From positions 682,001 through 746,000 of the forward strand of contig NZ_OY761440.1 of assembly GCF_963664415.1 (NCBI RefSeq): a stretch of DNA of 64,000 nt. The letters are read 5' to 3'. Below the pieces are notes generated by a model, which worked only from the letters and a program-made list of their open reading frames with translations, had not been told where the DNA came from and ran no database searches. Both the position numbers and the translations under genes were made by a program. Positions within the stretch are counted from its first letter, which is position 1; every line of letters starts with the position of its first letter. This document shows, piece after piece, positions 23,665 through 31,872 of the stretch. Source of the stretch: an uncultured Desulfobacter sp. GTDB lineage: Bacteria > Desulfobacterota > Desulfobacteria > Desulfobacterales > Desulfobacteraceae.

Positions 23665-25398
23665 CCCCCATGTCCTAGCGGACACAACGAAGCATGAAAC
23701 ACTTGCAAATTTTGAAAAATGGTCATAGCTATCAAATTTTTTTTCGACCAAGAAAAATATAAGGAGATAGCCATGACCAAGAGATCAAAAAATAGCACAT
23801 TAATCCAAATCGTTCACCCAATTTGTTGTGGTTTGGATGTTCACAAAGACAAAATTTCGGCCTGTTTAATCACTGTTGATGCTAATGGGAAAGAACAGCA
23901 TGAGATTCGAGAGTTTTCATCATTTACTCAAGATTTGCAAAAAATGAAAACGTGGTTGATTAAAAATAGCTGTCCTGTAGTGGCAATGGAAAGTACCGGG
24001 GTATATTGGCATCCGGTTTATAACACCATCGAAGCTACGATGGAGGTCGTTTTGGTTAATGCCAGGCATATTAAAAATGTTCCCGGCAGGAAAACAGACA
24101 TTTGTGACAGTAAATGGCTTGCCGGACTGCTTCGTCATGGGTTGGTAAAAGGGAGTTTTATCCCTCCCGAACAGGTCCGTGAATGGCGAGAATTAAGCCG
24201 ATTGAGAAAGATATATACAGAATCTCTCGCTGATTATAAGCGACGTGTTCATAAACTATTTATCACGGCAAATATTAAAATTGATTCGGTCGTTTCTGAT
24301 TTGTTCGGGCTTACCGGTTTGAATCTCATTGATTTGTTATGCAAAAACGATGAAGTGACCTTGGAGAAAGTTCAGGAATGCACAAAAGGAAGTCTTAAAA
24401 AGAAAATTCCTGAATTGTATCTAAGCCTCCATGGATATTTTAAGGATCATCATCGATTCCAACTGATTGGCATGATGGAGGCCATTGAGATGTTTCAAAG
24501 ACAGATTGAACAGATTAATGCCAGATTGGAAATACTTACCCGTGACCATGAAAATTTACTGGAAAGATTAGATGAAATTCCCGGGATCGATAAGAAGTCA
24601 GCACAATCTGTTCTTGGAGAAGTCGGGGTTACACTGGATGAGTTTAAAAGCATGGTCGCTTTTGTTGCATGGGCCGGATTGTGCCCTGGAAATAATGAAA
24701 GCGCAGGTAAAAGGAAAAGTGGCCGGAATGCGGTTCGAAATCATCCATTCAAAACGATTTTAGTCCAGATCGCTTGGGCCGCAATCAAGACGAAGGGTTC
24801 ATATTACAAAGCCAAGTATTATAAACTCAAAGCCAGACGAGGTGCCAAAAAAGCGATTGTCGCCATAGCCCATAGAATTGCAAAAGCCATTTACAACATC
24901 ATCAAAAATGGAGACAGATATAAAGACCTCGGAGAAGAATACTTGAGCAAACCTAACAAACAAAGGATGTTGAAAAATTTGGCAAAAAAGGCTGATGAGT
25001 TAGGGATGAAACTTGTTCCTTGTGAAGGTTAATTGATCTATCAAAAATATTTTGTGCAGATATTGATTAAAGGGGTACAACTGACAATAGATTTTTAATT
25101 CAGCAATAAAAAGTCGGATGTTGAAATGAAGCCTTAGAGCGCGAATATAACATGACTGGTCGGTTTTTTGCACAACGAACTGTTGGACTTCCATGAAGAG
25201 GTACCACGTATATAAAACTTTTATAGTATAAACCGACCGCCGCTGATGATTTAAAAAGTTGTCTTCTGTGCTTGAATTGTTATCTGAAAGAGATAGCTTT
25301 ATTGATTTGATACCTTCAATTTGTAACGGTAATGAAAGTGTTGTGGAACAAAAAGCCATAAAACCAACGGGACACTATTCCCCTTTTATGGGAGAGTG
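23665..25398 (+). mobile_element. IS110/IS1111-type insertion sequence, about 1.73 kb
   Basis: The element is bounded by the direct repeat TTTCATATAA (23655-23664 and 25399-25408). It contains one DEDD/Ser transposase gene, about 108 bases of left noncoding DNA and about 366 bases of right noncoding DNA. GGACAC occurs near both ends. Elements of this family encode a guide (bridge or seek) RNA in their noncoding part. The long right side would fit the IS1111 arrangement. Boundaries are inferred from the flanking repeat and are not proven. Confidence 0.7.
23773..25032 (+). CDS. IS110-family transposase (DEDD recombinase)
   Basis: 419 aa from the ATG that follows AAGGAG by 7 bases. An upstream in-frame ATG at 23719 lacks such a site. 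The N-terminal RuvC-like DEDD domain has Asp in GLDVHKDK (near residue 22), Glu in AMESTGVYW and Asp residues in KTDICDSKWLA. The C-terminal transposase_20 domain has a helix-hairpin-helix (DEIPGIDKKSAQ) and the catalytic-Ser region PGNNESAGKRKSG. The protein appears intact. The gene is more AT-rich than its neighbours, consistent with recent arrival. Confidence 0.93.
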   Translation: MTKRSKNSTLIQIVHPICCGLDVHKDKISACLITVDANGKEQHEIREFSSFTQDLQKMKTWLIKNSCPVVAMESTGVYWHPVYNTIEATMEVVLVNARHIKNVPGRKTDICDSKWLAGLLRHGLVKGSFIPPEQVREWRELSRLRKIYTESLADYKRRVHKLFITANIKIDSVVSDLFGLTGLNLIDLLCKNDEVTLEKVQECTKGSLKKKIPELYLSLHGYFKDHHRFQLIGMMEAIEMFQRQIEQINARLEILTRDHENLLERLDEIPGIDKKSAQSVLGEVGVTLDEFKSMVAFVAWAGLCPGNNESAGKRKSGRNAVRNHPFKTILVQIAWAAIKTKGSYYKAKYYKLKARRGAKKAIVAIAHRIAKAIYNIIKNGDRYKDLGEEYLSKPNKQRMLKNLAKKADELGMKLVPCEG

Positions 25399-25430
25399 TT
25401 TCATATAAAAACAAAAAAGAGGGACAGTCG
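25033..25430. other. noncoding right part of IS110 element and leader of next gene
   Basis: 398 bases without a convincing gene. Up to 25398 this is probably the right end of the IS. It includes CGGTCGGTTTT (about 25160) and AAACCGACCG (about 25230), which could pair in a structured RNA, and a terminal hairpin CACT..CCC/GGG..AGTG at 25376-25398. An open minus-strand frame here has no coding character. A good GAGGGACAG-type site precedes the next ATG. Confidence 0.5.
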
Positions 25431-25730
25431 ATGAAAACACACTTTAAATTTGAGATCATGTTTCTTTTTATAATCTTCTGCACTGTTACCGTTGCTTATA
25501 CGGAAACAAACCAATGCGATTTTGACGGTGACGGTGACGTGGATGCCTTAGATTTAAAGGTGTTTTCACAAAAATACGGAACGACGTTATGGTATAAGGA
25601 TGCAGATGGGGACGGTTATTCTGACGGTGAAACAGTTTATGAATTTTCTCCGCCACCGGATTTCTGTGACAAATCTGATCTGATTGACATTACTGGGGAC
25701 TGCGATGATGACCCAAATTGCTCTCATTAA
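25431..25730 (+). CDS. small secreted protein with dockerin-like calcium-binding repeats
   Basis: A 99-aa protein. Residues 1-23 look like a Sec signal peptide. CDFDGDGDVDALDLKVFSQKYG (about 30-50) has the shape of one dockerin/EF-hand calcium loop plus helix, and DADGDGYSDGE (about 57-67) is a thrombospondin-type-3-like calcium loop. Only one dockerin half is present, so this may be the surviving piece of a longer surface protein. It sits between the IS110 element and thyA. No cohesin partner is visible. Confidence 0.6.
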   Translation: MKTHFKFEIMFLFIIFCTVTVAYTETNQCDFDGDGDVDALDLKVFSQKYGTTLWYKDADGDGYSDGETVYEFSPPPDFCDKSDLIDITGDCDDDPNCSH

Positions 25731-25758
25731 TTTATCAATTTAATAAAAGAACACACAC

Positions 25759-26625
25759 ATGGACGCTTATTCAAATATTGTCAGAAAAGTACTTAACCAG
25801 GGCCAGGTCAAAGAAAACCGAACTGGCGTGAACACCATTGCCATTGCCGGAGCCATGTTTGAACATGACATGGCACTGGGGTTTCCATTGCTGACCACCA
25901 AATATATTCCTTTTACCCTTGTGGCCCAGGAACTGGAATTTTTCATCAAAGGCATCACGGATAAAAACTGGCTGCGGGAGAAAAATAATCATATCTGGGA
26001 TGAATGGTGCTCACCGGCCAAGGTCGCCTACGGGCATGATGACGAAACCAGAAAAAAGATGATGGACGAGCGGGAACTTGGCCCCATATACGGATTCCAG
26101 TGGCGTAATTTCGGGGGCGGATATCAGGCCTGGGACAAGGAACCGGAACCGGCCGGAGTGGATCAGCTTAAAAACCTGGTGACGACCTTGAAAACCAATC
26201 CCGACGACCGCCGGATGATCGTATCGGCCTGGAACCCCATGGATCTGGGACAGATGGCCCTGCCTCCCTGCCACTACGGTTTTCAGGTTACCGTAATCAA
26301 TGGCAGGCTTAATCTGTTGTGGAACCAGAGATCCGTGGATACGGCGCTGGGGCTTCCCTTCAACATTGCAAGCTATGGACTGCTTTTAACGCTTTTGGCC
26401 ATGGACTCCGGTTTTAAACCGGGAACCCTTGTGGGGTTTCTAGGGGATACCCATATTTATGAGAACCATGTGCAGGGACTGAAAAAACAGCTTGAAAGAG
26501 CCCCCTTCGATCTGCCTGGTATAGAGACAAGTGCTTTTAACTCTATTTTCGATTGGCATTACAAGGATACAGCTTTAACGGACTACCAACACCACCCGGG
26601 CATCCGCTTTGAGATTGCTGTTTAG
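25759..26625 (+). CDS. thyA: thymidylate synthase ThyA
   Basis: A 288-aa enzyme converting dUMP to dTMP with methylene-tetrahydrofolate. The active-site Cys is in LPPCHYGFQ, the nucleotide-binding DDRRM(I)VSAWNP block is present, and the C-terminus ends in IRFEIAV. Length and motifs are normal. It is a single gene closed by the terminator at 26631-26669. A dihydrofolate reductase gene is not visible beside it. Confidence 0.95.
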   Translation: MDAYSNIVRKVLNQGQVKENRTGVNTIAIAGAMFEHDMALGFPLLTTKYIPFTLVAQELEFFIKGITDKNWLREKNNHIWDEWCSPAKVAYGHDDETRKKMMDERELGPIYGFQWRNFGGGYQAWDKEPEPAGVDQLKNLVTTLKTNPDDRRMIVSAWNPMDLGQMALPPCHYGFQVTVINGRLNLLWNQRSVDTALGLPFNIASYGLLLTLLAMDSGFKPGTLVGFLGDTHIYENHVQGLKKQLERAPFDLPGIETSAFNSIFDWHYKDTALTDYQHHPGIRFEIAV

Positions 26626-26630
26626 ACAAT

Positions 26631-26669
26631 AAAAAGCCCTGCAAACACTAAAGTTTCGCAGGGCTTTTT
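26631..26669. terminator. bidirectional terminator between thyA and etfA
   Basis: A 12-bp perfect stem AAAAAGCCCTGC/GCAGGGCTTTTT encloses a 15-base loop, with T-rich flanks on both strands. It can end both thyA (plus) and the etf operon (minus). Confidence 0.9.
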
Positions 26670-26694
26670 ATATTTATCTGTCTCTTATGGCTGC

Positions 26695-27660
26695 TTAGAG
26701 CGCTTCAATAGCTTCCTGGAGTTCAGGCATGAATTCCAAGATATCTTCCACGATTCCCACATCAGCAACCTGGAAAATCGGTGCTTTGGGATTTTTATTC
26801 ACGGCAACGATAAAGGGGTTGCCCTTGATGCCGCCCATGTGCTGGAATGATCCGGAAATACCCATGGCCATGTAGACTTTGGGCTTAACGGTCTGGCCGG
26901 ACGTACCGACCTGGCGGGATTTTTCAAGCCATTTGGCATCAACGATCGGCCGTGAGCAGGACACCACGGCACCCATGGCGTCAGCCAGTTCCTGGGCAAC
27001 TTCAATATTGTCTTCATCTTCAATCCCACGGCCGATGGAAACCAGAACATCGGCTTTGGTGATATCAACATCACCGACTTCGGCTTCAACCACTTCCAGA
27101 AAAGTTCTTTTGGCGGAAAGGTCACCGGCGTCGCCTGATTTATCAACCACAGATCCGGAAGCACCGCCGTCAGTCGGCGCAAAGGCTCCCGGACGGATAG
27201 TGATGACGGCACCTGCAGCCGCATCGCAGGTTACATGGGTGGACACGGCACCACCCAGTTCCTGGCGGATAAGTTTCAGAGCACCACCGTCCATCCCTTC
27301 AAAATCAACAGCATCAGCCGCATAGGCGGAATCCAATTTGATAGACAGGCCCGGGGCCAAATCCATGCCGAATGTATCATGGGCCAGCAACACAATGGCG
27401 TCGGCCGGAATGATATTGACCAGGGCTTTTCTCACGACTTCAGCATTGGGATAAGCCAAGGCGGCATCGTCAATTTTAATGACTTCCGAATAGGTTTTGG
27501 TCAGCTCATTGGCCACCGTGTCCAGATCAGCACCGGAACCCATAACCACAGCAGTAAGAGAGGCACTGGCATCAATCTTTTTTGCAGCATCCGGGAACTC
27601 CAGGGCCACATCTTCGGCCACCCCGTTTTTAAATGGAACATATGCAAAAATCTGTGTCAT
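26695..27660 (-). CDS. etfA: electron transfer flavoprotein alpha subunit
   Basis: 321 aa from the ATG at 27658-27660, nine bases after GGAGG. A TTG two codons upstream is too close to that site. The C-terminal FAD-binding domain carries SRPIVDAKWLEKSRQVGTSGQTVKPKVYMAMGISG-type sequence (read in pieces near 235-275). With EtfB it accepts electrons from acyl-CoA dehydrogenases. It is the last gene of a three-gene minus operon with etfB and a membrane Fe-S oxidoreductase, and starts two bases after the etfB stop. Confidence 0.93.
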   Translation of the reverse strand: MTQIFAYVPFKNGVAEDVALEFPDAAKKIDASASLTAVVMGSGADLDTVANELTKTYSEVIKIDDAALAYPNAEVVRKALVNIIPADAIVLLAHDTFGMDLAPGLSIKLDSAYAADAVDFEGMDGGALKLIRQELGGAVSTHVTCDAAAGAVITIRPGAFAPTDGGASGSVVDKSGDAGDLSAKRTFLEVVEAEVGDVDITKADVLVSIGRGIEDEDNIEVAQELADAMGAVVSCSRPIVDAKWLEKSRQVGTSGQTVKPKVYMAMGISGSFQHMGGIKGNPFIVAVNKNPKAPIFQVADVGIVEDILEFMPELQEAIEAL

Positions 27661-27662
27661 GA

Positions 27663-28448
27663 TCAAAGACCTCCTTTGGCTTTCAGCTTCTCAATCAATT
27701 TTTCAATAATTTCATCGGTGGAGCCTTCAAGCATCTCAGCGCCATCGCCCAGATCAGGTACAAAATAATCCACGCGTTTGGTCTTTGCACCGGCCTCGCC
27801 TACGCTGCCGGCATCCACACCAAGGTCACCGGAACCTTTTACGGGAATTTCAACACTGGCCACTTTACGGATGCCGCGGATACCGACATAACGGGGTTCG
27901 TTGATACCGGTCTGAATGGAAAGCACACAAGGCAGCTCAATTTCGTTCATCTCCTGGTTGCCGCCTTCGATTTCCCGGCCCACTTTAATTTTCCCGTCAC
28001 CCGGTTCAATCTTGTTCACCAACGACGCATAAGGGTAATCCAACATGGCAGCCAGCATGCCACCAATCTGCCCTGCACCTTCATCGGCCTGGGCACCGGT
28101 GAGAATCAGGTCATAATTGCCTTTTTCAACTTCAGCTTTGAGGATGGCGGCAATACCTTTGCCGTCAGATCCTTCAAAGGCATCATCACAAAGAAGCACG
28201 CCATTATTGGCACCCATGGCCATTTCACGCCTGAGAACTTCTTCGGCCTCGTCATCCCCTACGGTGACAACAGTTATACTGCCGCCCAGATTATCCACGA
28301 TCTGAATGGCCTCTTCTACGGCATAGTTGTCCCACTCGTTCACGGAATAGACCAGATCATCACGATCCAGGTCATTACCTTCGGAATTGAGTTCAAATTC
28401 GTTCTCAGCAGTATCCGGAACGCGTTTGACGCATACCAAAATTTCCAT
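27663..28448 (-). CDS. etfB: electron transfer flavoprotein beta subunit
   Basis: A 261-aa protein with the ETF beta N-terminus MEILVCVKRVPD and the conserved GAQADEGAGQIGGMLA region near residue 122. It binds AMP or FAD at the interface with EtfA and shuttles electrons from dehydrogenases to the membrane. GGAGG lies before the ATG. It lies about 70 bases downstream of the Fe-S oxidoreductase gene. I see no bifurcation-specific signature that I would trust by eye, so a simple beta-oxidation ETF is the default reading. Confidence 0.93.
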   Translation of the reverse strand: MEILVCVKRVPDTAENEFELNSEGNDLDRDDLVYSVNEWDNYAVEEAIQIVDNLGGSITVVTVGDDEAEEVLRREMAMGANNGVLLCDDAFEGSDGKGIAAILKAEVEKGNYDLILTGAQADEGAGQIGGMLAAMLDYPYASLVNKIEPGDGKIKVGREIEGGNQEMNEIELPCVLSIQTGINEPRYVGIRGIRKVASVEIPVKGSGDLGVDAGSVGEAGAKTKRVDYFVPDLGDGAEMLEGSTDEIIEKLIEKLKAKGGL

Positions 28449-28518
28449 TATTGCCTCCTTAAGCTTTTTAGTCTGCCGGACTTATTAAACCCGGCAGCTA
28501 TTTATTGTTAAGCGTTGA

Positions 28519-30588
28519 TTATGCTAAATGTTCCTCAATGAGTTGCGTAAAATCCATGGCTTCCATCTCGCCTTCTTTACCAGCCACCTTAATGGCATCC
28601 TGGATATTCACCAGACAGAAGGGACAGGCCGTGACAATCACATTGGCACCGGCTTCGGCTGCCATATTCACCCTGAGAACCCCCATACGGGTCTCTTCTT
28701 CAGGTTCATAAAACAGCATCAGACCACCACCGCCGCAGCAGAAGGACCGGTCACGGCTTTTTTCAAGCTCCACCCGGGTCAGGCCGTCAATGGCATCCAA
28801 TGCCTGCCTTGGAGATTCATAAATACTGTTGTGGCGGCCCAGATAACATGGATCATGGTATACGTACACTTTATCCCGATCTTTACACGGTTTCATGGTC
28901 AGCGCGCCGGATTCAATCTTTTCGGCCACAATTTCACTGATATGTTTAACAGGTGGCAGGCCTGTGTAATCTTTTTTCAACGCATTCAAGGCATGGGGGT
29001 CGGCCGTAACAATTTGTTTGACACCGGATTCAAGAATGGCTTCGGTATTCTGGGCTTTGAGTTCCTGGTAAAGCATCTCTTCACCAAACCGGATCACCTC
29101 GTTGCCGCTGTCTTTCTCTTCTTTACCCAGGACACCGAAGTCCACACCGGACTTTTCAAGGATGATGGCCGTCCTGCGGGCTATTTCCTGGATATTGTCG
29201 TCATAGGAGGTAATACTATCTACAAAATATAAAGTATCAGCCGTATCTTTGCCCAGATCCTTAACCGTATGGGTTTCGGCAAAGTTTTTTTCCTTAGCCC
29301 AGTCGGCGCGTTTTTTCTCCATTTTACCATAGGGGTTGCCGCGTTTTTCAAGCGCTTTAAGGGGTTTTTGCAGGGACTGGGGCACCATGCCTTCCTCAAC
29401 CATACCGCGGCGCAAATCAACCATTTTATCGATGTATTCGATCCCCAAGGGGCATTCCTGCTCACAGGCACCGCAGGTGGTACAGGACCAGATTTCATCT
29501 TCTGTATAAATGTCCTCCACCAGCAGTTTGTCGGATTTATAAATCACACCGGACTTGATGGGATAATTTTTGAAAATAAGATCCCTGGCCTTGATAGTAA
29601 TAAACCGCGGGGACAACGGCCGGCCGGCAGCATTAGCCGGACACTGGTCGGAACAACGGCCGCAGTCTGCACAAGAGTAAAAATCAAGCATGTGCTTCCA
29701 GGTAAAATCCTCAAGGTATTTAACACCAAAAGATTCAAGGTTGTCCAGTTCCTCATCGGAAACACCGTATTTAACCGGTTTGATGTTGCCTGTTTTTACC
29801 CGCATGAAAAAGACGTTGAAAATAGAGGTGATGACATGGAAATGTTTTCCTAAGGGTAAAAAGCAAAGGAAAAAGAAAAAGGTAAAATCATGAACGTAAT
29901 ACATCAGGATGTGCAGGCCCTGAAGGGTTTCCAAGGACGCCAATTGAAGTGTCTTTGAAAAAATCCAGGCCAGGGAAAACAGTGCAGGGAAGTGGGCTTC
30001 ACCACCTGCCTGGTAGTTGTAGGCGGCTGCAGTCGCTTCAAACAAGCTTTCCGAGATCATCAGGGTTGAGATGATACCCAGAACAAAAACCGCCTCTACC
30101 GTGTGGTCATGGCCATATTTTTCAGGTACGGCATAGCGGGCAGGCTTTTTAATGCCCCGGCGCCAGGCCGCAATAATACAGGCCACAAGAACGGCCGTGG
30201 CAGCGTAATCTTTTAAAAAATTATAAGCCGTGCCAAGGCCGCCGCCTAACCCGGGAAACACGAATCCGTCAAACAGGCCTTCAATAACAAGGCTTGTGGA
30301 GCGAATGGAAAGAATTAAAAAACCCGCAAAGATAATGATGTGCAGCACACCTGCCTGCATATATCTGGGCTGGCGGATCTGTCCTAACCAGACAACGATC
30401 AGATTTTTAATCCGTTCCGGAATATTATTTAAACGATAGTCCGGATTGGCCCGGACAAGAGGAGCGATTCTTCGGGCCATGATGTAGGTAAAAAACCCTA
30501 CACCAATTACCGGCAGAAGAAATGAAAAAATCACTGTGGGAAAAAAACCGAACAACAAATAATTTGCCGGAGCAATGATCGTAGACAT
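28519..30588 (-). CDS. membrane Fe-S oxidoreductase, ETF:quinone oxidoreductase type
   Basis: A 689-aa fusion. The N-terminal part (about 10-265) is a NarI-like cytochrome b with several membrane helices and His residues. A double ferredoxin domain follows (CADCGRCSDQCP near 312; CTTCGACEQECP near 378), then an HdrD-like region. The second CCG box is intact (SFCCGGGG near 625), but in the first the CCG position reads DSG and its partner Cys residues are missing. Proteins of this build are thought to pass electrons from ETF to menaquinone. Its place upstream of etfB-etfA, with a TetR gene behind it, supports a role in fatty-acid or acyl-CoA oxidation. Confidence 0.88.
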   Translation of the reverse strand: MSTIIAPANYLLFGFFPTVIFSFLLPVIGVGFFTYIMARRIAPLVRANPDYRLNNIPERIKNLIVVWLGQIRQPRYMQAGVLHIIIFAGFLILSIRSTSLVIEGLFDGFVFPGLGGGLGTAYNFLKDYAATAVLVACIIAAWRRGIKKPARYAVPEKYGHDHTVEAVFVLGIISTLMISESLFEATAAAYNYQAGGEAHFPALFSLAWIFSKTLQLASLETLQGLHILMYYVHDFTFFFFLCFLPLGKHFHVITSIFNVFFMRVKTGNIKPVKYGVSDEELDNLESFGVKYLEDFTWKHMLDFYSCADCGRCSDQCPANAAGRPLSPRFITIKARDLIFKNYPIKSGVIYKSDKLLVEDIYTEDEIWSCTTCGACEQECPLGIEYIDKMVDLRRGMVEEGMVPQSLQKPLKALEKRGNPYGKMEKKRADWAKEKNFAETHTVKDLGKDTADTLYFVDSITSYDDNIQEIARRTAIILEKSGVDFGVLGKEEKDSGNEVIRFGEEMLYQELKAQNTEAILESGVKQIVTADPHALNALKKDYTGLPPVKHISEIVAEKIESGALTMKPCKDRDKVYVYHDPCYLGRHNSIYESPRQALDAIDGLTRVELEKSRDRSFCCGGGGLMLFYEPEEETRMGVLRVNMAAEAGANVIVTACPFCLVNIQDAIKVAGKEGEMEAMDFTQLIEEHLA

Positions 30589-30741
30589 ACTTGACTTACC
30601 TCCATATTACATTTAATTTATTGAATTCAGGCTCAGTGTGCTTTAATAAACATCTACTTCGGCGTCAAGCAAAAAGCATAAATTTTCAGTTCAACGCAGC
30701 TATCCCTTACCAGAGATAACTGGTAGGAAAAAACCCTATTG

Positions 30742-30886
30742 TAGTGCCCGACCGACAACCGTAAATTTTGCCGACTACTTCGTTGGTCGCAAATTTTAAT
30801 CCTCAAAATACGCTATGTATTACTCCGGTTAAAATTTGAGCCCGCCTTGTACTCAACAAAATTTCCAGGTATTCGTTCAGACACTA
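30742..30886. repeat. palindromic repeat family B, copy 1
   Basis: A 145-bp element bounded by TAGTG and CACTA, with longer imperfect inverted ends (TAGTGCCCGACCGA against TCGTTCAGACACTA). Internal AAATTTTG..CAAAATTT and AAATTTTAA..TTAAAATTT arms give it a cruciform layout. It shares both arms with the 167-bp element at 49619-49785, while the central loop differs. It lies between the TetR stop and the start of the Fe-S oxidoreductase gene, in an otherwise empty 313-base gap. Confidence 0.7.
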
Positions 30887-30901
30887 TTGTATTGTTTAGA
30901 G

Positions 30902-31486
30902 TCAGCCCTCCTGGACGCCCGTCATAAAAAGATCCACCAGCGGATCGGCCATGGTACCAAGGTCGTAGCGCCCCTGGGCATTGACCCAGGTGGAAATCAC
31001 ACCTTCCACGGCCCCGAGGATAAAGCGTTTTACAAGCCCGACAAAAAGATCCTGACGCATGCTGCCCTCAATCTGACCCTGCTCTATAATATCAGATAAA
31101 AGATCAAGGTACATCTTTGAAATATTCTTAACCTGGGATTCAATATCCCTTAGATATCTTACCTCTGATTGAAAAATAGTCGCCATGTTTTTATCAGTTT
31201 GAAACTCATCAAGGTGGCAGCGGATCAGATTTCTCAACTTGCTTTCCGCATCTGTGCCTTTGGCAACGGCAGCATTCATTTTTTCAAACACCACGTCTGT
31301 TTTAAAACTCAGGTACTGGTAAAGGATATCGTCCTTATTCTTAAAATAAAGGTATAAAGTGCCGTCCGCCACCCCAGCCTCAGCAGCAATCTGTGAAATG
31401 GTAGCTTTGTAAAAACCATGTTCCGCAAACACTGCGCCGGCACTGTTTAAAATTTTATGATATTTCTCGGACTTTCTTTTCTGCAA
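30902..31486 (-). CDS. TetR family regulator, probable fatty-acid metabolism repressor
   Basis: A 194-aa protein. The N-terminal helix-turn-helix (about 10-56) includes ATISQIAAEAGVADGTLYLYFKNKDD, read in two parts. The C-terminal ligand domain resembles the FadR/TetR_C_13 group. The start is TTG with AAGGA 10 bases upstream. It reads in the same direction as, and about 310 bases upstream of, the ETF operon, so acyl-CoA-responsive control of that operon is likely by context. The ligand is not shown by the sequence. Confidence 0.85.
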   Translation of the reverse strand: MQKRKSEKYHKILNSAGAVFAEHGFYKATISQIAAEAGVADGTLYLYFKNKDDILYQYLSFKTDVVFEKMNAAVAKGTDAESKLRNLIRCHLDEFQTDKNMATIFQSEVRYLRDIESQVKNISKMYLDLLSDIIEQGQIEGSMRQDLFVGLVKRFILGAVEGVISTWVNAQGRYDLGTMADPLVDLFMTGVQEG

Positions 31487-31872
31487 ATGTGTCCATCCTT
31501 CTTTTACCTAAATGAATAACGGATCATCCACCTGACAATAGATTCGTGCAAACTAACAACAGATCCGCGTAAATGTCAAGTTTTGCAACAATCTACAAAA
31601 CGGGTGAGATCACACAAATATAACCAATAGTTACAGCATATTATAGAATGCATTTTTTTCATACTCGGATCAGTCCGTTTATACTCCCCTACTCCCAAAA
31701 GCCATGAACATTCATTCATTTAGAAATTTTCCATGATTATGACCCACACATAAAAAAATTATGTTCATTTCTTTTATTGAACTTGATTTTAAGTTATTTT
31801 AATGTGAAAAGTTTATGATTCCTAACCATTCTTTACCTACAATATATTACTTACATACGGGAGGATTTCATT
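31487..31872. other. divergent intergenic region with candidate operator
   Basis: 386 AT-rich bases between the TetR gene and the aldolase gene. ATGAACATTCAT at 31704-31715 is an inverted repeat (ATGAA-N2-TTCAT) overlapping TTCATTCATTTA, partly like TetR-type FadR operators. A GGGAGG site stands before the aldolase ATG. No further gene or RNA was seen. Confidence 0.4.

Noticed and set aside
25000..25359. 119-codon minus-strand frame at the right end of the IS110 element
   Set aside because: It overlaps the transposase 3' end and the noncoding right end. Composition is not protein-like and no ribosome-binding site is seen.
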